Assembly (NCBI RefSeq): GCF_000002425.4
Contig: NC_037254.1
Span: 1,865,758-1,929,757 of the forward strand
Length of the DNA stretch: 64,000 nt
Origin: Physcomitrium patens
Lineage: Eukaryota > Streptophyta > Bryopsida > Funariales > Funariaceae
Direction: 5' to 3'
Of this stretch, positions 24,909 through 38,769 are shown one piece after another (the stretch's first letter is position 1; every line of letters starts with the position of its first letter). The notes beneath the pieces were generated by a model. It ran no database searches. It was not told the DNA's origin and saw only the letters and a program-made list of their open reading frames with translations. Position numbers and translations under genes: made by a program.

Positions 24909-26070
24909 AATAATTATAAAATAGAATAAAATATATCTAAAGAAATTCTAAAGTAATTAATTGTAACCAAACATTGTTACAAGAAAAATTCTTCTATTTT
25001 TTATTAGATAGCCATCCAATAAGACCACTATAGAAAGTAGTTCATCAAAAGATATAATACCTAGGACATTCCTTTAATATCCAAATACAAAGACCACTTA
25101 TCCAATAATTCAATGAAATAAATTCTTAAAAAATAGACTTACGTTGTATTATGAGATCTTATAAAATAAATTTACATAACTTTGAAGGTAGGCAATTGCA
25201 AATGATAAAGAGATGGAAAAAACATGCTTATAAGTATAGAGCACAAGGATGCTAGGATGATGGGAGATAATAACAAGATAGAAGAGTTGAAGAATGATTA
25301 GTAGCTCTAATATGCTCTAAATTGGATTGCTTTGTAGCAACATCTTCCATCTTTTAGGATCCTATTGTTTTGGCTAATGCAACCTTGTAATTTGCTTGAC
25401 TTCTATAACAAGACAATGCAATATATAAGTTCTAACATCACCAAAGTGATTATTTTGCCTCTATTGGACTAAACATAGATATTATTTAAAAATTTAATTT
25501 AACTTCTAAAGCATAATTCTATAAGACATAATTAAATATTTATTTTGAATCCAAACTAGAGCTACCAACTACATCTACTATCTCCAACATAATCAAACCA
25601 TCTAAGCATTCAACTCCTTTGCTTTCAATATACCACATATATTATTGCATATGTTACTTACTTGCAAGTGCACTCTTATCATCTTTAATATAGGTGTTGA
25701 ACATATACCAAAAGTTGATCAAAAACTCTTAAGATATAAAAGATACACCTAAGTTGGTGGAAGGGTGGAGAGTGAGAAGGAAAATGAGAACTAAAGGTTT
25801 AAAATACATTACGCAAGGCATGACAATACAAAACAATGGTATGCAAAGCAAAGCATAGCAAAGGCTGAAGTTAGCACATAATACTTTATAATACGATGCA
25901 AGCAATCACGTTTGTGAGTAGTTGCGAAAATTAAGACAAAAGAGAGATGAGAGGGATGGTGAGAAGTTTATTTTGGGATATGTCTCTTACTCCTTCTTAA
26001 ATAAAAAATTATGATTTTTCTATAGCATGTAAGAAAAATGGGAGGCATCCATATTTTAAACCACAATAAA

Positions 26071-26230
26071 AAAAAATGGTAATTATGATGAATATAGTTG
26101 GTTTTCATTGGTTGCGGATTCAATAATAAAGAAATAAATATAGAGATTATTTTTGTTTCTATGATGGTTAAGATAAATGGATTGATTTTATAATAACTTA
26201 AATCAATTTAACATTCACCTAAATTTAATT
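26071..26230. mobile_element. Foldback element family, copy 3 (inverted orientation)
   Basis: 26078-26124 is close to the reverse complement of about 4427-4472: AATTATGATGAAT, GTTGGTTTTCAT and GGATTCAAT occur in the same order. The following 100 bases show weaker similarity to an arm (TATGATGGTT, GGATTGATTTT). Confidence 0.5.
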
Positions 26231-28000
26231 TATTTCAAATTAAGATATATCTCTTGTTAAAATAGACTTTTCTAATTCTTCAGATAAAAGAATTTCATGA
26301 TTCTATCTATTTTTTTCTATATGTAAATATGAATATATCGAAAACAAATACAATTTAAATTTATTTTTTAAAAATAAATAAAAAATATTTTTAAATTATT
26401 ATTTATTTATTTATTTAATTTAATATTAAAATTTCAAAGAATATTTTAAAAGTATCTTTTTAAAAAATATTTATATTTATATGAAGTTTTAGTTTTTTTT
26501 TATTGAAACACAAATAAAAATATAAATCAATTGAAATACAAATAGTAATATATTTTTTTAAAACTAAGGAGATATATGATAATAAAAATATAAAATATAA
26601 AGTAGGAAGAAAAGTAGTAAGTTCAATAGACAAAAGTATTAAAAAATAACGCATTAAAATAGAATAGAATAGAATTTTTATATCTTTATTCATAATTATT
26701 TAAAAAAAATGTAGTTCTATATCTATATTATCATTGTTGTCTACATTACAATCATAACCATAGCAACTTGTAATGTTGGTTATTATAAATTCTATCTATA
26801 GATTATACAATTTTATAGTGTAATTTTAATATTTCTTTGAATAATAGCTTACTATATATAATATATCAAGGATATGTATATATATATATATATATTTGTA
26901 TTTAAAATTTAGTAATTTATCAAATATAAAATTTATGTTTAAACTATTCTAAATAGTGTGGTTGTACTAAAATTAAGTAAAAAAAATATAATATCTACTT
27001 AATTTATCTTAATTCTATAACATTGTAGATGCTTAAAATAAAATTTTGAATTGTAATATAAAATATTTTGTTATTATTGAATTATAATTATAATTATTAT
27101 ATTATTACTAAAATATAATTAAATAATAAAATTCTTTGATATTTTTTTATCAGTTTATAGTTTGAATTGTTGTTTGATTTATTAAATATGTCACTATATA
27201 TTTTTATTTTACTTAATTAGTAATAAATGGCATATAATATTTTAATTTCTTTAATTTTAAAAGTATTTTCTATTAATATTAAATAAATTTGAGGTCTATT
27301 TTTTTAGATAATTATTTTAATAATATAAAAAATTTAATAACATTTTTTATACTAATTAACAAATATTTGTTATATTTTAAGATCTAACATAAAGATTTTT
27401 TTATTTTTTTTATTTTAATAGTATTTTACAAGTAATTGATTTTAATATCATCATGTAAGATTTAGAATTGTCATTTTTATTTATAAATAATCACATTTTT
27501 AAATCACCAATGTCATCTCTTTAGTCCAATGAATAGTAGTAATAAGCTTTTTTAATGTGGTTAATATACAACTAATCTCAATTACCACCAATTACAAGAT
27601 TATTTCATGGACTACTAGTAGGATGTGACTCTTATGTAAGTAGGTTCAAATTAGTTCATTATCCTAAAATTAATCATTTTATATGACAATTATAGAGAAT
27701 TACGCTTCATTATTGGATCTATTTGTTAAAGATTGGATAAGCCCAATAAAAGACAATAATTAACCACATGAAAAAAACAAATACTAAAAAAAACTAGTGA
27801 ACTTCCATCTATTGACCTTTATATTGATAAAAAATTTAAAAAAAGAAGAAGTGATTGCAACTTTTGAGTTGCAAATTTGAACTACTCAAATCTTGAAATC
27901 TCTAGATTCAGTTTATCTACTTTTCCCTGTCATTTCAAAATGGGCAAGAACATCCACCCAACCCTGCATTGTAGAATCCTCTAAGTAGAAAGACCAACTA

Positions 28001-28646
28001 CACTTTGTAACAACTACAAATTTTTAAGAATGTATAAAACGTTGAATGACCAGCAAACCTTGAATTGTGTGAAAAGAAATACTGAACCAGTTATTCAGCC
28101 TCCACGATCCGATGCAACCTGTTGAGAACACGAGTATGTGTTAGTGAGAATCGTATGAGACAGTTGAACAACTATTTTCTCAATCTAACAAACGATCAGG
28201 TGCAGCGATTGCTTCATTCAGCATTTTACATACCAGGTCACGGAGCGTGCTATCACTGTCAACATGTGTGACCCATGTCGAGCAATATTATCGCTTCGGT
28301 CGCCAGATTCGACTTGAGGATGTCTCTACCTCTGCTGAAACGTGAAAGAACATTCTGATATCAATAATGTGTATAATAAGCTATTGTCCGGAGATAGATC
28401 GTAGGGCACCGAACGCCAACGAGAAACATGGGGCAGACCTCTGCATGTTAAACTTAGGCTTTCTTGTACTATTTATTGTTCAGTCAGATAGCCTATTGCC
28501 AGATAGTTCAGCTAATGGCAATTAAGTAGATTAGCTGAATCTAGGCCATGGAAGAGATTGTTTCTAACTCAGAATACTTGGGTGGGTATAGAGCCATGTA
28601 GCCTTATGGAGGGAAGACGACACATAATGCGTCACAGATTCTTCAT
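28001..28646 (-). other. Probable 3' untranslated region of the PP2C gene
   Basis: Composition rises from AT-rich to moderate at about 27900 and stays so to the PP2C stop. No coding frame was recognised. The poly(A) site cannot be placed. Confidence 0.4.
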
Positions 28647-31500
28647 TTAAGGCATCTCGGATTGACTAGCATCATCAGGAAATCTTGGCAGGTTCAAAAT
28701 AGAATTAACACGTGTAACCCCATCTAAAGCACTCCATCCCCCTACATCTGTATGCAAACAGTCATCCAAGCTTCGGTGGCGTTTCGAGTCAGTATGGTCA
28801 CTACCGTTTTCCTCCTCACTGTTGAGTGTTTCCCCTATCTCTTGGACCCCAGCATCTTGAGATTTTCCCGAGCTCAAATCTATTTTTCTGATTTCCTGCA
28901 CCGGTGTGGTCATGCTAACACACTCTACTCCAACATCAGATTGATTTTGGGGTGTTATCAATAGGCTTGTTGGTAGACTCTCTTTACTCATAAGGGCGGA
29001 GGCCTCTGTAAACATGTCTTCATCAGTAGCACGGTCCAGGTAAAGGCACACAACAGCACAATCATCTACTTTGGATGCAGGGTACTTCAGACGCCACACC
29101 CGAACTGCAGACTCCACCAAGGACCTGGCTGCTGTAGCACGCGTAGGTGCAGTTGCTATGATTTGTACCGCTTCCTCGTTGCTTAACACATCCCAAATCT
29201 GAGATCACGACATACAACAAAGCACGAGAAATTGTGGCTTCAAATTTCGCAACAGTAACATTTAAGATGAATCAGGCAGTAACTAAACATGTATTGGTTC
29301 CAAAAGCGTTGACGAGTTTAGGACAGTAAAGCATAAAAAACAAGACCATTAAGAAACGTCATAATGTCAGCAAAATTTATGAGAAGCAAAATTTTAAAGA
29401 AACTTCTACATTAGATAGAAACTTTCAAGCGACTTGATAGAACCACAGGTCAGAAATAGAAGGTTGAATCAATAATCAAGATGGGATCGCTGTTCAAGAA
29501 AACCATACTCCATCAGTTGCAAGGATGATAAATTTGTCACGATCTGTCACTTGACAGTAAGTGATTTCGGGAACAGCTATCACGCCATAATCTTTAAGGC
29601 AGAAATCACCAAACGCCCTAGCCATGGCTAACCCAGGGGAATCCTCAAATGGCAGCCACACCCTCATGATCTCAGGCTCGTCGTGAAGAGCGAACACACG
29701 GCCCGAGCACTTCCTGATTCTTTCAGCTTCTTCTGGATCACATAACTAGTGTCTCGTTTAGCATACAGATTGGAGGCTAGAGTGAGAAAGCTGCTAGAGA
29801 TATTAAAGCCAGGAAATACAAGTTGTTAAAGTGGTGCCATTTGAATTAATAACCTATACATTAAAAAATATAGGTGTAAGCAAAGGTTACCAATCAGCAC
29901 CTGATGATGACAGCAGAATATTATATAGATAGGCGTGAGAGTTATTTTGAAATGTGAAGGTAAAGTAATAACACAAAGATGGAACCATACTAGGAAGGCT
30001 GGGCTTCAAATCAACTGTCAACTGAGCAGCTTTCCAGCTACCATTGTCATCTAGAGTTCCCATTATTGCTCGGGAATCACCTACATTTCCAACTACAAGA
30101 TGTTGTCCCTGCAGATAATCAATGATGTCCCGTTCTGGCTTACTCAGTAATTAAGAAATTGCAAAAAAGGACAGCAACGAAAAAATGAACTAATTATCAA
30201 AATGCCAAAAAGTGCTGCACTCACTTGCACGTCTAACGTATAAGGGTAGGAAAGGCCAAAATAAACCTTAAGCCCTCACCCAACACCTATCACATGAACT
30301 TGTGGCTGTTAAAAACCATCATACCTCAAACTAAAACTTATGTCAAGGAACTTCAAGTCATCCACTCTTCAGTCCTTGTTGCCCGGGACAGCCTCAAAGA
30401 ACTCAATCTAGTATGTCAATTTTATAACAAAGTAGATTCCATTAAAAATGAAAGACAACCTGCTTGAGAACTGTAACTGTTGTTGATCCGCTGTAAAGAG
30501 AGTCGATGGCAGGATGAGTACGCAATTCTTTATCCATTTCTTCGAAGGCCTTCAGATGCGACTCCCTCCAAGGCTCAAACATAGGGGGAGGCACCCTGAC
30601 TGGCTTTCCCAGAAATTCCTCCGAACTTAATTCGCGAGAAGTACTCAGATTCGACTCGTGGTCAGTATGTGTGCTTTCGCCATTGCCAAGCGCCTCCATT
30701 TCGCTGCCTTCGATTTTTTCTATGGATGTTAGTTTGTCATGCCAAAAGGCTACCAGTTTCGAGGGAAGGGAATCCCGTATTCGCCTCGCCACCAAATGAC
30801 CAAAAGGTCCGTGGCCATCGAAAACTCCACAAAATACGGTGTCATTCATTGATGCAAACTTCTAAAATTATTACAAAGCCCCCACACACAAGCATGTTAA
30901 TTACCAGTCAGCTTAAAGGTAATTAGACGATCTCTATCCCCATAAAAAGACAAAGGAAAAGGAAGAGGAAAAGAAATGAAAACCGAAATAGTTCATTTCA
31001 AAGCAGGATCGCATATAACAATGCCACTAACAAAGCATAACTGCTCCACATATTCAACCCAATTACTCCTACTGAATGATTTTGGAACTCCAACTCTAAC
31101 CTTACAGTTTAGATAGAAAGGTTGCGAAACCAATAATACTGCACCCTTATATATGCATCCACAAACCAACAAATACTTAACTAAGAGAATACGGGTAAAG
31201 AGAGGAGATTCAAAGATGAAACTGAATCATACGATCGGAAACGAAAAGTACCTCCCAAACTAGCATAGCATCTTGATTACATCCCTTTCGGCCCTGCTGT
31301 GTGTGTGTACATGCAGAGCCGCTGGCACCAATACGAAACATTCGTCCGGGCGTCAAAGCCAGAAGTAAGTCTCTCTGCCCCTCGATTGTCAAAGCTTCCT
31401 TATCTCTCTTCTTTACATGCCTCAGCTGATTCCTTGCCATTACCGGCTGCCTCCTTCCTACATTGGTCATCCCATCCTCGGTCGACATGCATGTTCCCAT
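28647..31500 (-). CDS. Protein phosphatase 2C, plant clade E type, N-myristoylation signal
   Basis: Five exons (minus): 31252-31500, 30460-30861, 29991-30108, 29509-29732, 28647-29198; GT-AG introns, 514 residues. PP2Cs are Mn/Mg-dependent Ser/Thr phosphatases. Metal-binding and core motifs are intact: GCNQDAM (D77), VFDGHG (96-101), GNVGDSRA (224-231), the block around ARAFGDFCLKDYG, ATDGIWD (D330, D334) and VDDCA (D376, D377). The N-terminus MGTCMS fits Gly2 myristoylation with Cys4 palmitoylation, suggesting membrane attachment as in several clade E members such as At5g27930. A Ser/Glu-rich linker sits at about 140-190, and the last 130 residues are a variable tail. The start is the MGTCMS ATG; the frame upstream lacks an ATG. 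The second acceptor could be three bases later (30858). Confidence 0.95.
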
Positions 31501-34000
31501 TCTGAGCAACCTTTGCCAATCTCACAGACCTAAGGCCTCGGAAGTGTCATAGGAAGCCAGCTTAATTTATCCCTCAAACTAACCTCAGTAGCATTGGCAT
31601 CTAAAATTTCTTTCAGCTTGAAAAAACGCAGAAGTGTCTGCTTCACCACCCATCTTTCCTTCGTTAAACGTCTCAAAGAAGAATAACTGCTTGTTCATAA
31701 ATATTCTTGATGGGATGCGTGGAGACCGGTGCCGTAATGAGATTGAAGCAAATCTCACAATCACCAGTTAACCCAGACTCCTTTACAACCTCCCTGTGTT
31801 ATCCACTGTGGAGGGTGCAGCGTTCCAATTCAGTGGAGCTGAGATCGCCAAATTTAATACTCTTCTCAATTGCCTTTTGATTTGGCCTCAAGATGTTCAC
31901 AAGTAGTGCTGACTTGAAATTTGGCCCGAAGTACACCTCGCGAACCCTGGAGACAAAGAGAAAGAGTTGCATAATTTGAATTGGTTACCAGACTCGAAGA
32001 AGAGGTAACTATCTCTTCTTCTACTTCTGCAAAACTCTTACTTCACACCCTGCAAATATAGACCCACTTGAATGCGATTCTATGTAGTCGAAATCAGACC
32101 TATTAAACAACATCCTTGCAAACGGTAAAGCCCCTGACAACATTAACAACAGTCTACGATTCTGAAACTCGGAGAAACGCTACTTAGCACCCTCATTCCC
32201 GATCTTCAATATTCATCGAAACGCCCACGAACTCCCCACCAAAATCTCCACCTCTTCAACTGTAAGTTACAATACCCTCCAGATCACGAAACCAATCTCT
32301 CACCATACCACACCAAGACCTAGAATCTGTGACCATTCGTCTCGCTGTTAGTTACGTTCTCCAACTTACATGAGCTGCCGACACCATCGGAACACCCTCA
32401 CAGTCTTCAACAACTAGACTCACCAACCTCTCCCCCAACCACACAAAATCCTCACTACAATGACATTCACCCGCACTTGCCCGAAACACGAAACCTGTGA
32501 ACGGATTCACCAGACACTGGCCCTCTTCTCCACCACAACAACAACCATCTCCATTCCTGAGCTCTAACCTTCAAAGCATCCGCAAGACCTCCTGAAATCA
32601 ACGGAACACATCATTCAACTCCCCGCAACATAACTAGAAACCCGAAGGACTAGAGCAGAGACGCATCTTCAAGCTAGCGCACAGTGCTCAACAATCAGGT
32701 CACAGGTCACGTATGATCAGAAAGAAGTACGAACCGGACGTCAGAGGCTTGTGTAGCTGGAGAAACTGAGCTTCTAGTGATGATGTGAACGGAGCCTCGA
32801 AGGAGCAGGCTTAACGACCTGATTCTCCCTCCCACCTGCCAATTTCCTGCGCTAATAATTTTGATGGAGCCGTCAAGCTGCAGACGCATGTACCCCGCTC
32901 TTTTATCCGCACATATCTGCCGATGGTGTCCTACAACCGAAGTGTCAGCATCCAACCACACCGGCCCGCCACTTTTCAAAAACCTCGGTGTAGTTTCAAC
33001 TCCTCCTTCACTACTGCCGCTATGAATCGCTAAACATCCCCGTACCGCGCGTGCAGTTTAGGCTCTGACAGACAGGGACGTAGAGTATTCTTTGGGGTTC
33101 GCTTTTTGGGGTTCTAAGCTGTGCTTCCCAAAGCATGCTTCATTCGCAAGTTTTATACTCATGTAGGATATCACACAAGGATGTGTGTGGCTGAATTGGA
33201 CATGGGTCGAGATTAGGTTAAGCCGATGCTCAAACTTTCTGCGAAGAGTTCAGAGACTTCGCGCGTCGGAGGCAGTATGCAGACAGGACCCAAGCAGCGT
33301 GAAAAGGAATCCCGAGCCGCCGGAACAACTATTGAGATAAGGATGGATCTGGAGGATTGAAGAAACTTCGCTCCATGTCGTCTTGGGTTGAGGTATCTCC
33401 TGCAGAGGCATGCGGGACCTCGCTCCCTTGACCCTCGTAACTGTAAGATCCGCATTTCTTTGTCCCAGACTCCGAGTTTCTTTGTCAGTGAGCATTATGA
33501 TTTGTTGCATTCTACCAATCTTAGCAGCAAACCAGAAGAATATTCTTCCTGGGACTTCCCAGCCAGGATCAGTGTCGAATATTCCCCTACGTCATGTGAA
33601 GCCTCTTGAAAACAGGGAAGTGAACTCCGAGACAATCTATCCAGTGTGGCGATCACACTGCCCAAGTATGAGGTTCAGATTCTTTTGGAGAATCGTTGAG
33701 AGGAAAGTGATAAGTGCTTCGTTTCGTCAAGAATACAGTGCTTGTGATTCTGTCATCTTTGCAGAAATGAGGGCCTGCATGGATTTTCTCGTTCAGGTAC
33801 CAACCTTAAGTACTTGGGAACATGAAACTCTGCCCCTTTTAGTGCATTCACTAGGAGTCTCCGAGCAATGGCTTTGACTGCGTGAGAATTAGAAAATCTT
33901 TTCTGTAATGAAAATGTCTTCTATTCAGGGTAGGCACCGCTACTGCCTGGCCGCAATTAACTTAGATTACAAAATTTGTTAATTGGGGTATTGTGTTTGA
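31501..34000. other. PP2C 5' region and gene-like DNA without a recognised gene
   Basis: The sequence keeps gene-like composition from 31501 to about 33950, so it probably holds the PP2C leader, perhaps with a 5' intron, and its promoter. Frames such as 155 codons at 33410-33877 (plus) and 90 codons at 32707-32979 (minus, without an ATG) show no domain. A second non-coding or lineage-specific transcript at 33.2-33.9 kb is possible but unsupported. Confidence 0.35.
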
Positions 34001-34183
34001 TTAAGAACGTACTAGTATTGTTACATTCAATAGTTGCAGCTAAAGAGACAGAGAAGGCCAAGTCAGAAAAGGTACCCATTTGGTACATTGCTTATTTTTC
34101 TTCTTTATTCTTGAATGAGTTTTGGATAATTCAAATAATTATTTTACATGCTTATCTTTCTCTGTGCTCTCTAGCAAATATCA

Positions 34184-34300
34184 AAACTTAGGGCCATGAC
34201 AAAGAGAGCTATGACAAAGAATTAGGGAGAAGCAATTAGATACTATGGGAAAGGGTTAAAACATAATATTAACAAAAAAAAATTCATGTGTAGGTGAAGA
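34184..34300. repeat. Dispersed repeat, copy B
   Basis: TTAGGGAGAAGCAATTAGAT, then GGGTTAAAACATAA and CATGTGTAGGTG follow the order and spacing seen at 4668-4790. The flanks also share a TTAGG(G/A)CCA block. No coding capacity is visible. Confidence 0.5.
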
Positions 34301-37075
34301 TTGGTCCTAACATGAGCTACTGCAATCTACTACTATCATCATCCAATGTCATTGGTATCAATCTTCCCAATTATTAATTTTGACATATAACCTCTCATTA
34401 TTTATAATAATTTTGGTTTTGTCCTACTTGTTGCACATGGACAAGACAAAATTGAGACTTATATTAAAGGTTGATGAAATCCATGTGTAAAATTTCTTAA
34501 GTATCAATTGGATCATTTTTGTGTAAAACCAAACAAAGAAGAGTAGTTATGAAGGACAAGAATTCAAAGAAGATATGTAAATAAATGAGATATGTATCAA
34601 AGAGAAATGGAAAAATAAAAATAAGAAAGTATGTATGTTCAAGACGAAATTAGAAGGGTAATTGCCAAATACTAGAAAACTAGAGACTCTTGAAACTAGA
34701 CTAGAAACAAGAAAAGAATTGACAAAAGTAAAGAAGGCTTCACTCTTGCCTCCATATATGGAGATACTATCTAACAAGGAGTTACATAGTGACATTCTAT
34801 AGGGCCTTCAACATGTGTCTAATTTGCAAAATACATGTCTTAACTTATAAGGCAAGTTTCTTATATGTGCGCCACATGGTTATCTTGTACAACAAGCTAC
34901 CAACACATATAATTCATACCTAATTTGTTGGCCAAATGTTCAACCTATCAATCACTTATAGACATGAATAAAGATGAAACCATGTCTATGAAGCTTTTAG
35001 GAATTAATTTATTTTTACCTAATTTTACCTATTCATATTATTTAAGTAATTATTGGAGTAAATACATAGCTCTGTGATAGTAGTAAATTATATAATAGAA
35101 CTTGCTTAAGATTTAAAATATAAAAACATGTATATTTAAGATTTGTATAAGTTCAAATATAAGTTATTATAATTTAAAAGTGTAACTAGGAAACACAAGT
35201 CTTTGCTTAATGGAGGCATGCTAGGACAACCAAAAAGACCAAAAGATTATAGAAAATATTGATGTTTATAAAAAGGTAGAAAGTCCCACCTTATTAAAGT
35301 AATATTTTGTATTTCTTTTTTATCAAGGGCTCTTTGTAAAGTCATGTAAGTTTCTTAATATAAATTATTCTACAGTTGATAACAAAGTAATAAGAACAAA
35401 GATGGAATTTCTTATTAATTATATAATTATTTATTTTTTCTTAAAACAAATTCTTTAAAAATCAATTCTATCAAATCTTACAAAGTGCAAGAAATCGTAA
35501 TTTAATCCAAAAAAATTGGTAAGAAATGTTTTTATTTAAATGAAAATTTAAAAAGGACTAATTAAAAGATGTTGCTACTTGCTTTGTAGTAGAAATCATC
35601 AAACTTTTGTTCATTTTAAGGATGTGACATAAACTTTGATTTTAAAGAAATTGAAATTAAGATAAGAAAAATAAGATTAAAGAGTCATCAATTCACTAAC
35701 TATTATTACTTTAAAAGAAATTATTAAAAAAATAAGTTATTTTATAGATAAATTCTAATATATGAAAAATTCTAAAAAAAAATAAAGATTATGCTTAATG
35801 CAATGATTAAATATTTTTCATATTATTTTTGAATAAGAAAAGAATTAGAAGAATAATTCACGAATCTAATCACCAAAAAGAATAAGAAAAAAAAGAAAAA
35901 AAAAGAAAAAAAAGAAAACTATCTTAATATATTTCAATGATGTACTTATAGATTAAAGATTTTGTTTAGAAACAATCTACAACATTAAGAACTACAAGAG
36001 TTTTAGAAGTATTAAAAAGATAAGAATATAATAATAATAATAATAATATAATCTCTCCAATTTAATATTAACAAAAAATATTTTTATCAACAAAATATTA
36101 AAATTAAAATTATTTTAAGATATTATATTAAAGATAAATAATATTATTATAATGATTAATAAAAGAAGTAAATAATAAGTTTTTCAACAATCTTGAACAT
36201 TTTACAAAGTAGATAAAAATAAAATAGAAATTAGTAATAAGAAATTAGTAGAAGAAGAGCTTATATGCACAACAATAACAATGCTTGCATGTGCAATAAA
36301 AACAAAAGAGATTGCAAGATATATAATTAAAGTAGATTCAAACAATATCTTGTATTTTTCAACAACTTGATATATAGATTTTATGGTAATAATATTATAG
36401 TATGGAAGAACATAAATATATGGAGGTTGAAATATGAGACTCTTTAAAATACTTTAAGATTAAACAAAATATTGAGAAAAAAGAATTCTGCATACACTAC
36501 AACATATTTTTGGACTTAAATTTGTAATGTAAGGTTTGCAATAGTTTGTTTGTTTGTTTGTTTGTTTGTTTGTTTTTTTTTTCCCAATATTTAATAGTTT
36601 AAATTAATCAAATTTTAACTTTTTTCTAAAAAAGCACATGGTTTAAGATAAGAGTTCTAAATAAAAACTATATAAATATGATTAATTTGAAAAAAAAAGA
36701 AATTATAATTAATAAATAGAAGAAAACAAATAATAAATAATAAATTTTTTTTTGTTCTTTTCTTACATTGAATAATTAAGTATAAAATAAGCAAGTTGTA
36801 GAAGTATTCTTAAGCTAAATAGATATGAGATTACACCGTATTACTTTTGAAACAATTGACAAGCTCTTTATAGAGATAGCAGCCATAGAAAGCTATCATG
36901 TCAAAACAATAATTATTTATAAAAAAATAAAACTAAAAAACTCTACTATTATTTCAAAGATTTAAAAAATATTCTAGATAAATTTTAAAGGCAAGCATTA
37001 ATAGATTTTAAAATATAATTTTAGAAATAATTATTAATAATTTTAAAAAATCAGGTTATTTTAATCACTAACAAG

Positions 37076-37078
<3 letters not shown>

Positions 37079-37112
<34 letters not shown>
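37079..37112. repeat. (TA)n microsatellite
   Basis: Seventeen uninterrupted AT units in AT-rich spacer. Confidence 0.9.
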
Positions 37113-37118
<6 letters not shown>

Positions 37119-37400
37119 TAGAAACAGAATCAAGTGACTTTTGGTATACAATTCAATTACACATTTACTAGATAGAGATTGGTCAAATAAATTTTGCAAA
37201 ATTTGTTAACTTGAACTTTATATACCTACTTTGTAATAAAAACATTAAGGCCTAAGACAGGATGTTATTATACCATGTTCACCTTGTATGTGTCAGATTC
37301 AAAATAATAATAAGACTTCAACAAACCTCAATAGAGATCCTATATATATAGTGGTGGCATATATTTATTTGAGGATGCATTCCAAAGATGAATATCCTCT

Positions 37401-38325
37401 CCAAGTATAGAAGAGAAGTTTTTGAGTGTGACTGGTATCAATTTTAATTTTGCTACAATGCAGACTTAAATCCTCCAGTACTGTGCTGATGAGACAACAT
37501 GCCATTCATGTAAGACGAGGTACTTCTAGTATTTGGGTGAGTTTTGAATGTTAAAAAGAAATTATGTTGGAGTTCACCATTCTATTCAGCTCATGTTTGA
37601 CTTCAGCTGTACCCATCCCTGCAGACACGCAATGAACTGTTGCACCACTAGAGCTGCCTGATCTGGAGCTTCTGAATGCCAGCCTGCCGAGGAATTGGTT
37701 TCGTGGATCAACACTTGTCTTACTGAACAAGTCATGCTCCTTAAAAAGCTGGGTGATACAAGCGAGCACCTCCGTTAGATATTCTGTTGACTACTTAAGA
37801 TTATATTTTGTCTTTCTCATCACAATGTGAGGAATAACTGTGGTCTGTTAACAATACTACAGCATCCATTCAGCGCTAATTTTACCACTTTGTGGACTAA
37901 CAAGCTGTTCCCTATACGAACAATGCCATGAGAATTTCCAGTACCTGTGTGATGATGGTTCGAACATACTTCATTGCTCACTAGATTTTCCATTTCCAAG
38001 AAACCCAGCACCAACTAAAACCAACCATTTGTAAAAGATAATCAGACTGGGCTTTTGCAAGCCAGTCAATTTAGTGTTATGGAAAACCCCAGAAGGATGG
38101 CTTGTGAGAGAATGTTTCCGATTCATTACATTACAATGAAGTTGTTCGCTAACGTTGCTACACCCTAATGATGATCCCATTGTTTCTTTTGTTGAATTTC
38201 TTTACAACAACCGCGCTTGTCTTGTAATGAAGACTTTGACATCGAACATAATTGCACAAGACAAGGGGTCGTCACTGTTCGGCACATTTCATACCCATTG
38301 CAAGTGAATGCCTTGAGGTTCCATG

Positions 38326-38366
<41 letters not shown>

Positions 38367-38769
38367 ACACGTGTGTTCATCTTCAACAGGCACACTTCAT
38401 TAGCTTGTGCTGCGGCGATCAGTCGCCGTTCAAAGATTACTGCTTCCATTGACTGTAATTCAACACATCTGTTGTAGCGCAGCTTGGATTTCTTTGGCTA
38501 TTATCATTGCACTTTTGCTTGAGTAAACGCTAGGCTAGTCTTTATAATATGAAGATGTAGGAGGTCTAGAACAGACGATTGCAACAGCATTTCAGCTCTG
38601 GGGAACACGTGAAGTTCCTCCTCTAGGAGTGCATGATGTGGAGCTGAAGTTCATGCAGGCATGGACAAAGGTTGCTTGTTTGCAGGAGACGGTCGTTCAT
38701 GAGCCCTAGGATCCATGAATCGGGTACTGATTGCTTGCCAACGTTTCAAGATGGTCTGGATTCTCAAGC
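37401..38769 (-). other. Probable 3' flank of the first GDSL gene
   Basis: Moderate-GC sequence downstream of the GDSL stop, containing a compound TA/TG microsatellite at 38325-38366. Frames of 60-95 codons (37551-37769, 38165-38449) have no recognisable similarity. The 3' untranslated region probably occupies the part nearest 38770. Confidence 0.4.
38325..38366. repeat. (TA)n(TG)n compound microsatellite
   Basis: Ten TA units followed by eleven TG units; same arrangement as at 11119-11160. Confidence 0.9.

Larger units (their letters stand above)
15401..28000. other. AT-rich gene desert with decayed repeats
   Basis: About 12.6 kb of very AT-rich DNA without a convincing gene. It holds many (TA)n tracts (15858-15880, 18827-18860, 21388-21424, 24826-24908), a GTAT tract (16280-16313), a large inverted repeat, a copia reverse-transcriptase relic, partial foldback copies and small tandem duplications. 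The few longer frames (for example 84 codons at 18481-18735, minus) lie inside repeats. The pattern fits old transposons eroded by C-to-T change at methylated sites, which is inference. Confidence 0.6.
34001..37400. other. AT-rich spacer, no gene
   Basis: Very AT-rich DNA. It holds a dispersed repeat near 34190-34300, a perfect 14-base palindrome CTCCATATATGGAG at 34750-34763, A/G-rich tracts near 35885-35920, a GTTT tract at about 36542-36573 and a TA tract at 37079-37112. No coding signal was seen. Confidence 0.6.

Noticed and set aside
33410..33877. 155-codon plus-strand frame upstream of PP2C
   Set aside because: No domain or signal, and overlapping frames of similar length exist on both strands, so it is not supported as a gene.
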